In this document: piece by piece, positions 7,331-16,388 of the stretch | Layout of the letters: each line of letters opens with the position of its first letter | How positions within the stretch are numbered: the stretch's first letter is position 1 | Assembly: GCA_934130105.1 (NCBI GenBank) | Contig: CAKOXL010000015.1 | Coordinates: 1-28,648, forward strand | Source of the DNA: an uncultured Bacilli bacterium | GTDB taxonomy: Bacteria > Bacillota_I > Bacilli_A > RF39 > UBA660 | Length of the DNA stretch: 28,648 bases | Direction of reading: 5' to 3' | Position numbers and translations under genes: made by a program | Notes under the pieces: generated by a model | Database searches by the model: none | What the model was told of the DNA's origin: nothing | Seen by the model: only the letters and a program-made list of their open reading frames with translations

Positions 7331-7596
7331 TGGAATTATCTATTCAACTTCAATCATTGATTGCATCTTTTGTTTATGGAATGCTTGTTTCATATTTGAT
7401 TAAACTTCAATATAAATTTTTATTTAATGGTAGGATCTTTTATAAAATCATTATAACTACATTATTTATTTTTGATAATTGTTTACTGTATTTTTTATTA
7501 TTAAGGACTATTAATGATGGTATTTTTCATATATATTTTTTATTTATGCTTATAATAGGTTATTTGTTTGGTAATTATTTGGTTGATAAGAAATAA
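7330..7596 (+). CDS. yabQ: spore cortex protein YabQ, short form
   Basis: Integral membrane protein of 88 residues corresponding by position and hydrophobic pattern to YabQ, which is required for cortex formation. It has about three hydrophobic segments (residues 5-25, 36-56, 63-83), with LQ.LI.S..YGMLVSYLIKLQYK at the N-terminus as in the family. B. subtilis YabQ is about twice this length; the C-terminal region is missing here, which seems common in condensed Bacilli, although I cannot check it. It is coupled to yabP by a one-base overlap and followed by a 37-base hairpin. Confidence 0.75.
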   Translation: MELSIQLQSLIASFVYGMLVSYLIKLQYKFLFNGRIFYKIIITTLFIFDNCLLYFLLLRTINDGIFHIYFLFMLIIGYLFGNYLVDKK

Positions 7597-7598
7597 TG

Positions 7599-7635
7599 AT
7601 TGACATTTTTTTGTAAACGTACAAAAGATGTCAAT
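7599..7635. repeat. extended imperfect hairpin between yabQ and divIC
   Basis: An outer stem ATTGACAT (7599-7606) / ATGTCAAT (7628-7635) and an inner stem TTTTGT (7609-7614) / ACAAAA (7621-7626) close over a six-base loop. It may terminate the yabPQ message (the downstream T run is interrupted) or be an operator. It starts 3 bases after the yabQ stop. Confidence 0.6.
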
Positions 7636-7643
7636 TTATTTTG

Positions 7644-7670
7644 TTGAAAAACTTTTTTATTTGTGATAAT
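7644..7670 (+). promoter_or_regulatory. candidate promoter for divIC
   Basis: TTGAAA (7644-7649), 15 bases, then TGTGATAAT with an extended -10 (GATAAT 7665-7670), 22 bases before the divIC start. Spacing is short. Confidence 0.35.
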
Positions 7671-7692
7671 AATGATATAGGAGATGATTGTT

Positions 7693-7995
7693 ATGGCAAC
7701 TAAAAAGAAAACAACAAAACTTAAGTATCGTATGTGCTTATTTGTGCCTGTTTGCTTGTTACTACTAATGACAATTTTTGTTACTATTGGTAGTTATTGG
7801 TTGCAAATAACGGCAAAATATCAAGAAAAGAAGCAGCTAGAGGAACAGATTTTAGCATTAAAAGAAAAGGAAGAGTCCTTGCGTGTTGATGTTGAGAGAT
7901 TAGAGGATCCTGATTATGTAGCTAGATATGCAAGAGAAAAGTATATGTACTCTAAAGATGGAGAAATAATTCTTAGATTGCCTGATGATGAATAA
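7693..7995 (+). CDS. divIC: cell division protein DivIC (FtsB-like)
   Basis: Septum-formation protein of 100 residues, partner of FtsL and DivIB in the divisome. It has a basic cytoplasmic N-terminus (ATKKKTTKLKYR), a single transmembrane helix (about residues 17-39), a coiled coil (about 43-72: YQEKKQLEEQI..LKEKEESL), and the family C-terminal DPDYVARYAREKYMYSKDGEIIL. ATG 7693 is chosen because AGGAG (7678-7682) lies ten bases upstream; an in-frame ATG at 7684 is too close to it. The gene is followed by a strong terminator. In B. subtilis yabR and spoIIE come next, here replaced directly by tilS. Confidence 0.93.
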   Translation: MATKKKTTKLKYRMCLFVPVCLLLLMTIFVTIGSYWLQITAKYQEKKQLEEQILALKEKEESLRVDVERLEDPDYVARYAREKYMYSKDGEIILRLPDDE

Positions 7996-8010
7996 TTAAG
8001 TTTTAGTTAT

Positions 8011-8037
8011 AGAAAAGATTATACTTTTCTTTTTTTT
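8011..8037 (+). terminator. Rho-independent terminator after divIC
   Basis: Stem AGAAAAG / CTTTTCT (7 bp, 6-base loop) followed by seven T. Confidence 0.85.
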
Positions 8038-8052
8038 GATGAAATTGTATAT

Positions 8053-8083
8053 TTGACACTTATTTTGTGCATTTGCTTATAGA
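8053..8083 (+). promoter_or_regulatory. candidate promoter for tilS-ftsH
   Basis: Perfect -35 TTGACA (8053-8058) with a weaker TATAGA (8078-8083) 19 bases on. A second candidate -10 (TGG-TAAAAT, 8107-8115) lies closer to tilS. Confidence 0.4.
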
Positions 8084-8148
8084 TAGTAGTTGTTTTTTTA
8101 TGGTTATGGTAAAATAACTATGGAGTAATTTTGAAGGTGGGTGATTAT

Positions 8149-9468
8149 ATGAAGCAATCTTACCTATATTTATGTAATTTATTAAAAGAAAATGATATTG
8201 TTGTGGTTGGATGTTCTGGTGGACCTGATTCAATGGCATTGCTTTATATGTTAGAACAGATTCGTAAATTTAGAAAAATTTATTTAATCTGCTGTCATAT
8301 TAACCATAATGTTAGAACGGTTAGTAAAGATGAGCAAGCTTTTGTAGAAAAATGGTGCATAGATCATGATATTGCCTTTGAAACTATGACTATTCAAAAA
8401 TATGGTGATGATAATTTTGAAAATGAAGCTCGTACAATTAGATATAACTTTTTTGATGAAGTAGTAGAAAAATATAAAGCTAATTATTTGATGACGGCAC
8501 ATCATGGCGATGATTTGATTGAAACAATTTTAATGAGAATTGTTAGGGGTTCTACATTAAGTGGATATGCTGGCTTTAATAAAGTGGTTGACATGGGATC
8601 TTATAAGATAGTAAGACCGCTTATTTATGCTACTAAGAGTGAAATAGAAGATTATGATATAAAAAATAATATTCCTTATGTTATTGATAAAACTAATTTT
8701 GATGATATACATACTAGAAATAGATATCGTAAGGTGGTATTACCTTTTTTAAAAAAAGAAAATATTAATGTACATAATAAGTTCTTAAAGTTTAGTAATA
8801 CTTTAGAAAAGTATGATCAGTATATAAATAAACAAGTTGCTAAATGTTTTGATGATGTATGCGTTGATAATGTGATTGATATAGATAAGTATTTGGAACT
8901 AGATGAAGTTATCCAGGATAAAATACTTAGTACGATGTTAGCTAAATTTTATACAGATGATGTGATGTTAATAAATGATAAGCATATACTTTTGATTAAT
9001 GACTTGATTAGATCAAGGAGGAAAAATACTTATATTTATTTGCCTAATAATATAAAGGTTATTAAAGAGTATAATAAATTATCTTTAGTAAATGAAAAGA
9101 ATCAGGTAGATAGTTATGAAATTGAATTAATTGATTTTGCATTACTGCCAAATGGGAAACATTTAAAAATAGTTGATTCATCTGATACTAATGGAAATGA
9201 TATTTGTAGGATATCTAGTTCTGATGTCTTTCTTCCTTTGTATGTTCGTACTAGGAAACATGGCGATAAGATGGCATTAAATGGAACTAACGGTCATAAA
9301 AAGGTAAAAGATATTTTAATTGATGCTAAGATTCCTATGAATGAAAGGGAACTTTGGCCTGTTGTAGTTGATAGTAAGGGTACAATTATATGGATACCAG
9401 GGCTTAAAAAAAGCAAATTTAATAAGCAAAAAACGGATAAGTGTGATATAATAATAAAATATTATTAA
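8149..9468 (+). CDS. tilS: tRNA(Ile)-lysidine synthetase TilS
   Basis: ATP-dependent enzyme that attaches lysine to C34 of the AUA-reading tRNA-Ile, changing its identity from Met to Ile; essential. The N-terminal PP-loop ATPase carries the signature GCSGGPDSMALL (about residues 19-30), then HINHNVR, DEQAFVEKWC, NFENEARTIRYNFF, and TAHHGDDLIETILMRIVRGS. The C-terminal region has the family VRTRKHGDKMAL..TNGHKKVKDILIDAKIPMNER. At 439 residues it is of normal length. ATG 8149 is preferred (AAGGTGGGTGAT, 8134-8145) over TTG 8131. It ends 13 bases before ftsH, so the two form an operon; hprT, which lies between them in B. subtilis, is missing. Confidence 0.96.
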   Translation: MKQSYLYLCNLLKENDIVVVGCSGGPDSMALLYMLEQIRKFRKIYLICCHINHNVRTVSKDEQAFVEKWCIDHDIAFETMTIQKYGDDNFENEARTIRYNFFDEVVEKYKANYLMTAHHGDDLIETILMRIVRGSTLSGYAGFNKVVDMGSYKIVRPLIYATKSEIEDYDIKNNIPYVIDKTNFDDIHTRNRYRKVVLPFLKKENINVHNKFLKFSNTLEKYDQYINKQVAKCFDDVCVDNVIDIDKYLELDEVIQDKILSTMLAKFYTDDVMLINDKHILLINDLIRSRRKNTYIYLPNNIKVIKEYNKLSLVNEKNQVDSYEIELIDFALLPNGKHLKIVDSSDTNGNDICRISSSDVFLPLYVRTRKHGDKMALNGTNGHKKVKDILIDAKIPMNERELWPVVVDSKGTIIWIPGLKKSKFNKQKTDKCDIIIKYY

Positions 9469-9481
9469 AGGAGATGCAAAT

Positions 9482-11428
<1,947 letters not shown>

Positions 11429-11440
11429 TAGTTTCTTTTT

Positions 11441-11878
11441 TTATTTTCTTTTTCTCCCAAGTATTTCATCAATTGAAAAGTCTTTATATATTTTTGATAG
11501 ATTAAATAAAAAATTAGTTGGAATCAAATATCTACTGTTTTCATAATGTGCATATGCAGACTGACTGGTATTGATAGCATCAGCGATTTGTTGCTGTGTT
11601 TTTTTATTTTGTTTTCTTATTTCTCTTAAATTTTTTGCTATAGTGTCTAAGTCTATTTCGAGCTCTTCATATTCTTGATTTTTATTGGTTAGACCAAATA
11701 AGTAATCTAAGCTAAAGTTATATTTGTTTGCATATTTAATTAACTGTTCTAGTGGTATTGTATCTTTATTTGTTTCCCAACCGGAAATTGTTGAATAGGT
11801 TACGCCAAATAAGGTTGTTAGGTCTTTTTGTTTTAAATTAAGGGTTTCCCTTGTGCTTCTTAATCTATAAATAATCAT
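11441..11878 (-). CDS. tandem-HTH XRE-family transcriptional regulator
   Basis: Protein of 145 residues made of two Cro/C1-type (XRE) helix-turn-helix domains in a row. The first spans about residues 4-62 (LRSTRETLNLKQKDLTTLFG, then STISGWE, then SLDYLFGL); the second about 79-140 (LREIRKQNKKTQQQIADAI, then SQSAYAHYE, then SIDEILG). No separate sensor or dimerisation domain is visible. The start at 11878 (ATG read leftwards) has GGTGAT just before it; a longer reading to 12055 has no support and would cross the opposite gene. It is the only convincing minus-strand gene in the window, converging on ftsH and diverging from the exported protein at 11982, whose promoter region it probably controls. 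It interrupts otherwise conserved gene order, so lineage-specific gain is likely. Confidence 0.9.
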   Translation of the reverse strand: MIIYRLRSTRETLNLKQKDLTTLFGVTYSTISGWETNKDTIPLEQLIKYANKYNFSLDYLFGLTNKNQEYEELEIDLDTIAKNLREIRKQNKKTQQQIADAINTSQSAYAHYENSRYLIPTNFLFNLSKIYKDFSIDEILGRKRK

Positions 11879-11908
11879 ATCTATCACCAATTTTATTTTT
11901 ACAATAAA

Positions 11909-11940
11909 TTGGGAAAATATACTTTTTTCTTGGGGAAATA
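11909..11940. promoter_or_regulatory. candidate operator: two direct repeats two helical turns apart
   Basis: TTGGGAAAATA (11909-11919) and TTGGGGAAATA (11930-11940) match at 10 of 11 positions and start exactly 21 bases apart. The second copy covers the -35 region of the promoter for the gene at 11982. They lie between the divergent regulator and that gene. Confidence 0.55.
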
Positions 11941-11959
11941 GACTGAAATATGTTATAAT
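11930..11959 (+). promoter_or_regulatory. candidate promoter for the exported protein gene
   Basis: TTGGGG (11930-11935), 18 bases, TATAAT (11954-11959). The -10 is perfect and the -35 is weak, consistent with a regulated promoter. Confidence 0.5.
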
Positions 11960-11981
11960 CAATTTAAAGGAGGGAAAGATT

Positions 11982-13004
11982 ATGAAAGCAAACAGTAATT
12001 TAGAAGGTGTTGAGGTAAGAAATATGAGAAAAAAACTTATTTTCATTTTTATCATTGCTGTTATTATTCTTATACTAGTTATTACTAATAATTCATCAGA
12101 TAAGAATACTTATAATAATAGTGAAATCACAAATGGAAAACCAGATTCACCAGAAAAAATAAAAAATCAATATAATTATATGAGTAACAACACTTCTAAT
12201 TCGGATTTCGAATATGATGATATTAAAAAGGCAGAATTGGCTGTATATGATAAATATATTAAAGATGAAGCAAAAGAAATTTTGAATCAGAAAATATATG
12301 TTCAAATTCAGAAGTTAGGTGATTATACTGATGTAAGTAGTGCAACAACGAAGAGTTTTATAATTATGGCTACTGATCATAAAGGTAATCAATGGAAAAT
12401 TATTTCTGATTCCCCATTAATTGATAAGGAAAATGTAAAAATATACGGTTTGTATAGGGGCACGGAAGTAATAGATGAAGTAACAGTGCCTATTTTAGAA
12501 TGTTATACTTATAGAGTAGATTTAGGTTATTTAAATAAGGAAGAATTAAAAGAGATTAGTAAAGTATATTTGAATAAATTAAGTAGTATTTATTCAAAAG
12601 AACAGTTTTCATATAGTTCTATGGAAGAAGGAGTATCATCAGTTGATATTATTTATAAAAATAAAAATAATGATATAGAAGTAGAAGTGACTGTCAATGT
12701 AAATGATAAAAGTATTCATAGTGTTACTGCTACTATACTTCCAATTTCAATAAAATTTTCCGATGTTGATGATAATTTTTGGTATTCAGTAATACGAAGT
12801 TTTAATGAAAATATATCTAATAATGAAGCTAATAATATGATAATAGAGGCAAAAGCACATGCTATTGTGCAATCTGATGCAGATCATTTAATTCTTACTG
12901 AGGGACAGCCAATGACTACAGGTATAGCGACTTTAAAGGGTTCTCAAATTGAGGTTGTTTTATTTTTACGCCAAATGAAAGTAAAAAACGAGAACTCATA
13001 TTAA
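11982..13004 (+). CDS. membrane-anchored extracytoplasmic protein of unknown function
   Basis: I do not recognise a family for this 340-residue protein. A short N-terminus is followed by a basic MRKK and a strongly hydrophobic segment (about residues 18-35), then a Ser/Asn-rich linker and a large outward-facing region of mixed helices and strands. There is no lipobox cysteine, so it is an anchored membrane protein and not a lipoprotein. The start at ATG 11982 has AAAGGAGGG (11967-11974); an internal ATG at 12024 just before the hydrophobic segment is the alternative. It has its own promoter, its own terminator, and a divergent tandem-HTH regulator, which together make a self-contained unit. 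Function cannot be assigned. Confidence 0.7.
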   Translation: MKANSNLEGVEVRNMRKKLIFIFIIAVIILILVITNNSSDKNTYNNSEITNGKPDSPEKIKNQYNYMSNNTSNSDFEYDDIKKAELAVYDKYIKDEAKEILNQKIYVQIQKLGDYTDVSSATTKSFIIMATDHKGNQWKIISDSPLIDKENVKIYGLYRGTEVIDEVTVPILECYTYRVDLGYLNKEELKEISKVYLNKLSSIYSKEQFSYSSMEEGVSSVDIIYKNKNNDIEVEVTVNVNDKSIHSVTATILPISIKFSDVDDNFWYSVIRSFNENISNNEANNMIIEAKAHAIVQSDADHLILTEGQPMTTGIATLKGSQIEVVLFLRQMKVKNENSY

Positions 13005-13026
13005 AAATTAATTATTTTAATGATTG

Positions 13027-13050
13027 AGGGAACGCTTTGTTCCTTTTTCT
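13027..13050 (+). terminator. Rho-independent terminator after the exported protein
   Basis: Stem AGGGAAC / GTTCCTT (7 bp with one G-T pair, loop GCTTT) followed by a T-rich run. Confidence 0.75.
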
Positions 13051-13100
13051 TTTCATTTTTTCAGATTTATGGTATTATCTATAGTGATTTGAGGGATAGT

Positions 13101-14087
13101 ATGGTTTATATTGGAAATGTAGAAATAAAACATAAAACAGTACTTGCACCTATGGCAGGAATAGGAAATTCTAGTTTTCGTAAGATTATTAAGAAAATGG
13201 GTGCTGGATTAATATATGCAGAAATGGTAAGTGATAAGGCTTTATTCTATCAAAATAAAAAGACAGTTGATATGCTTTATATGGAAGAAATGGAAAGACC
13301 AATTACACAACAAATATTTGGTAGTGATAAAGAATCTTTTGTTAGTGCAGCTAAATTTATTTATGAAAATATGCATCCAGATATTATAGATATTAATATG
13401 GGGTGTCCAGTTCCTAAAGTTGCAGTTAGGGCCCAGGCAGGAAGTGCTTTACTTAAAAATCCAGAAAAAATACGAGATATCGTTTCTAGTGTTGTTCGTA
13501 GTGTACCAATTCCCGTTACTGTTAAAATTAGAAGTGGTTGGGATTTTGAACATATTAATGCAGTAGAAGTTGCTAAAATATGCGAGGAAGCAGGTGCTAG
13601 TGCAATATGTGTTCATCCTAGAACACGTAGTCAGGGTTATAGTGGAAAAGCTGATTGGTCGATTATAAAAAAAGTAAAAGAAGCTGTTTCTATTCCAGTA
13701 ATTGGAAATGGTGATATTGTAGATATTTATAGTGCTAAAAAAATGCTAGATGAAACAGGGTGCGATCTTATTATGATAGGTAGAGGGGTACTTGGTAATC
13801 CTTGGTTAATTAAACAAATTAATGCCTATTTGGAAGATAATATTATTTTACCTGACCCTACACCTGTTGAAAGAATAGATATGTGTTTGGAACATTTACA
13901 CAATTTGTATGAGTTAAAAGATGAGAAACTTGCTGTACTTGAAATAAGAAATCACATTGCCTGGTATCTTAAAGGTTTACCAAATTCTAATGAAATCAAA
14001 AATAAAATATTCCTACAAAAGGATATTTCTGTTATAATTGAGATACTTGATGAGTATAAAAAGTATATTGAAGATTTAGAAGGTTAG
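13101..14087 (+). CDS. dusB: tRNA-dihydrouridine synthase (DusB type)
   Basis: Flavin (FMN) dependent enzyme that reduces uridines in the tRNA D-loop to dihydrouridine. The 328-residue TIM-barrel protein has LAPMAGIGNSSFR at the N-terminus, QIFGSD, DINMGCPVPKV with catalytic Cys102, GSALLKNPE, VTVKIRSGWD, the phosphate/tRNA contact CVHPRTRSQGYSGKADW, PVIGNGDI and MIGRGVLGNPWL. ATG 13101 is chosen for GAGGGAT (13091-13097); a longer reading from 13020 would translate through the terminator. It is followed after 8 bases by the RDD protein and then lysS, as dusB (yacF) precedes lysS in B. subtilis. Confidence 0.95.
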   Translation: MVYIGNVEIKHKTVLAPMAGIGNSSFRKIIKKMGAGLIYAEMVSDKALFYQNKKTVDMLYMEEMERPITQQIFGSDKESFVSAAKFIYENMHPDIIDINMGCPVPKVAVRAQAGSALLKNPEKIRDIVSSVVRSVPIPVTVKIRSGWDFEHINAVEVAKICEEAGASAICVHPRTRSQGYSGKADWSIIKKVKEAVSIPVIGNGDIVDIYSAKKMLDETGCDLIMIGRGVLGNPWLIKQINAYLEDNIILPDPTPVERIDMCLEHLHNLYELKDEKLAVLEIRNHIAWYLKGLPNSNEIKNKIFLQKDISVIIEILDEYKKYIEDLEG

Positions 14088-14095
14088 GTGATAAT

Positions 14096-14764
14096 ATGTC
14101 TAATATTAAAAAGAAAGATGAAAAAGTGGTAGATGCAGTAATAGAAGAAAAGGAAACTAATACTGATACTTTTGATAAACCTTATTTTTTTCCGAGAGCT
14201 GTTGCATACATTATTGATATTTTGCTAGTTTCTATTGTTTGTTCTGGTATTTTGTTTTTGATTCCAGAAAATAAGAATTATGATGCTTACGTAAAGGAAT
14301 ATGAACAAATTCAAACTGATGTTATAGAGAAAAAGATAGATACAAAAGAGTATTTTAATAAAGCAATTGATATTGTTTATGACATTGATTATAGTAATTG
14401 TATGTCTATGATTATAGAAATTGTTGTTATAATTCTTTATTTTATAGTATTTCAGTATTATAATAATGGTCAGACTTTAGGAAAAAAGATTATGAAATTG
14501 AGAGTCATTAGTAATAATGGTGATAGTTTGTCATTAAATCAGGTTGCATATCGTGCTCTTATTATTAATTCAGTTTTAATAAATATGTTGATAGTGGCAG
14601 CGTTATTGTTTTTAGGAAGAAATTATTATTATTATGCTAGTTTATTATTGCAAATAATATCAGAGATTATAGTTATTGTTACATTAATTATGATTATGTT
14701 TCGTAAAGATGGTAGAGGACTTCATGATATTATAGCTGGTACTAAAGTAGTTCAAGAAAATTAG
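14096..14764 (+). CDS. RDD family membrane protein
   Basis: Integral membrane protein of 222 residues. A charged cytoplasmic N-terminus (about 30 residues) is followed by FPRAVAYIIDILLVSI, which carries the conserved Arg and Asp of the RDD family, then about four hydrophobic segments in all. The second family block is YNNGQTLGKKIMKLRVI, and the last is FRKDGRGLHDIIAGTKVV, which is the family C-terminus. RDD proteins have no firmly known role; some act in ion homeostasis, and that is not assignable here. The binding site TTAGGTGAT overlaps the dusB stop and the gene lies 11 bases before lysS, so dusB-RDD-lysS is one operon. Confidence 0.88.
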   Translation: MSNIKKKDEKVVDAVIEEKETNTDTFDKPYFFPRAVAYIIDILLVSIVCSGILFLIPENKNYDAYVKEYEQIQTDVIEKKIDTKEYFNKAIDIVYDIDYSNCMSMIIEIVVIILYFIVFQYYNNGQTLGKKIMKLRVISNNGDSLSLNQVAYRALIINSVLINMLIVAALLFLGRNYYYYASLLLQIISEIIVIVTLIMIMFRKDGRGLHDIIAGTKVVQEN

Positions 14765-14775
14765 GAGGAGTAGTT

Positions 14776-16263
14776 ATGAGAGTTTTTTCAGAACAAGAGT
14801 TAGTTAGAAGAGAAAAGATAGATAAAATTAGAGAGGTATGTAATCCATATCCAGAAAAATATGTTAAAACCCATTCTTTGGAAGAGGCAAAGTTACTTGA
14901 AGATGGAACAACAGATGTTAAAATTGCTGGTAGAATTATTTTTGCTAGAAAAATGGGTAAATTAAGCTTTGTGAGAATTCGTGATTTAAAGGGCGATATG
15001 CAGCTTGAATTTAAAATTGATGTTGTTGGTGAAGAAAGATACGATTTCTTTAAAAAGTTAATTGATACAGGAGACTTTATTGGAGCAGATGGTGAAATAT
15101 TTACTACCCAAACTGGTGAAAAGACACTTCGTGTTCATTCTTTTGAATTTTTAGGAAAGGCTTTAAGACCACTTCCTGAGAAATTCCATGGCCTTGTTGA
15201 TACAGAACTTAAATATCGTCAACGCTATGTAGATTTAATTACTAATGAAGAAAGTAGAAAAGTATTTTTAGGTAGAAGTAAGTTTTATGCCTTTTTGCAT
15301 AAATTTTTAGCAGATAATGGTTTCTTACAAGTAGAAACTCCTATTATTCAAACTGCTGTATGTGGAGCTAGTGCTAAACCTTTCTATACTCATCACAATG
15401 CTCTTGACTTAGACTGTAATCTAAGAATTGCGCCTGAGACTTTCTTAAAACAGTGTATCGCTGGTGGATTTGATAGAGTTTATGAAGTAGCTAAGTGTTT
15501 TAGAAATGAAGGAATGGATTCAGAGCATTTACAAGAATTTACGCAAGTAGAATGGTATGCTTCTTATTGGAATTATGAAGATAATATGAAGTTTTATTCT
15601 AGATTTATTAAAGAGTTACTAATGGAATTAGTTGGTACTACAACAATTGAATATCAAGATAAAGTGTTAGATTTTGCTAAGGAAGAATGGGACAGAATTA
15701 ATTACTGTGAAGCTATGACTGATATATTTGGTTTTGATTTTTTAAGTATTGATGAACCTAGTGTCTTAAAAAGTAAAATTATTGAAAAAGGTTTATTTAC
15801 AGAGGAAGAATTAGCTGATTATAAGTCTTTAAGTCAGATTATCGATTTTGTATATAAAAAGAAAATAAGAGCTAATATTGTTGATCCAACTATTATCTAT
15901 AATTACCCTAGTGTATTAATTCCACTTGCTCGTAGAAATGATAATGATTCTAGAAGAATTGATGTTTTTCAAGTTGTTGCTGCTGGAACAGAATTATGTA
16001 AGGCATATTCAGAGTTAGTTAACCCTATTGAACAAAGAGAAGCCTTTGAAGGACAGTTAAAAGCAAAAGCTCAAGGTGATGATGAAACTATGGATTTAGA
16101 TGAAGACTTTTTACTTGCCATGGAACAAGGTATGCCACCTATTTCTGGTTTAGGATTTGGAATTGATCGTTTAATGATGCTTATTTATAATGTACCATCT
16201 GTTAGAGATGTAGTATTATTCCCAATTATGAAACCAGTTGAAAATAAGGATGAACTTATATAA
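14776..16263 (+). CDS. lysS: lysyl-tRNA synthetase, class II
   Basis: Charges tRNA-Lys with lysine; dimeric class IIb enzyme. The N-terminal OB fold for the anticodon is at about residues 50-145 (VKIAGRIIFARKMGKLSFVRI). The catalytic domain has motif 1 around FLQVETPIIQ, motif 2 FRNEGMDSEHLQEFTQVEW (about 242-260), and motif 3 GLGFGIDRLMMLI (about 458-470). At 495 residues it is of usual length. It has a strong binding site (AGGAGGAG) 11 bases after the RDD gene and is followed by a terminator. No T-box or other leader is present since it follows its neighbour directly. Confidence 0.98.
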   Translation: MRVFSEQELVRREKIDKIREVCNPYPEKYVKTHSLEEAKLLEDGTTDVKIAGRIIFARKMGKLSFVRIRDLKGDMQLEFKIDVVGEERYDFFKKLIDTGDFIGADGEIFTTQTGEKTLRVHSFEFLGKALRPLPEKFHGLVDTELKYRQRYVDLITNEESRKVFLGRSKFYAFLHKFLADNGFLQVETPIIQTAVCGASAKPFYTHHNALDLDCNLRIAPETFLKQCIAGGFDRVYEVAKCFRNEGMDSEHLQEFTQVEWYASYWNYEDNMKFYSRFIKELLMELVGTTTIEYQDKVLDFAKEEWDRINYCEAMTDIFGFDFLSIDEPSVLKSKIIEKGLFTEEELADYKSLSQIIDFVYKKKIRANIVDPTIIYNYPSVLIPLARRNDNDSRRIDVFQVVAAGTELCKAYSELVNPIEQREAFEGQLKAKAQGDDETMDLDEDFLLAMEQGMPPISGLGFGIDRLMMLIYNVPSVRDVVLFPIMKPVENKDELI

Positions 16264-16266
16264 TTT

Positions 16267-16292
16267 AAGAACTTTAAATAGTTCTTTTTCTT
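16267..16292 (+). terminator. Rho-independent terminator after lysS
   Basis: Stem AAGAACT / AGTTCTT (7 bp, loop TTAAAT) followed by a T-rich run. Confidence 0.75.
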
Positions 16293-16342
16293 TTTGGTAT
16301 AAATTTATTTAAATATTTCACCAAACTTTCACCTAAAAAGAT

Positions 16343-16370
16343 TTGTATTTTATTGTAAATTATGTATAAT
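16343..16370 (+). promoter_or_regulatory. candidate promoter for the YfcC-like transporter
   Basis: TTGTAT (16343-16348), 16 bases, TATAAT (16365-16370), 18 bases before the start codon. Confidence 0.5.
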
Positions 16371-16388
16371 TATTATGGGAGGGTTAAT

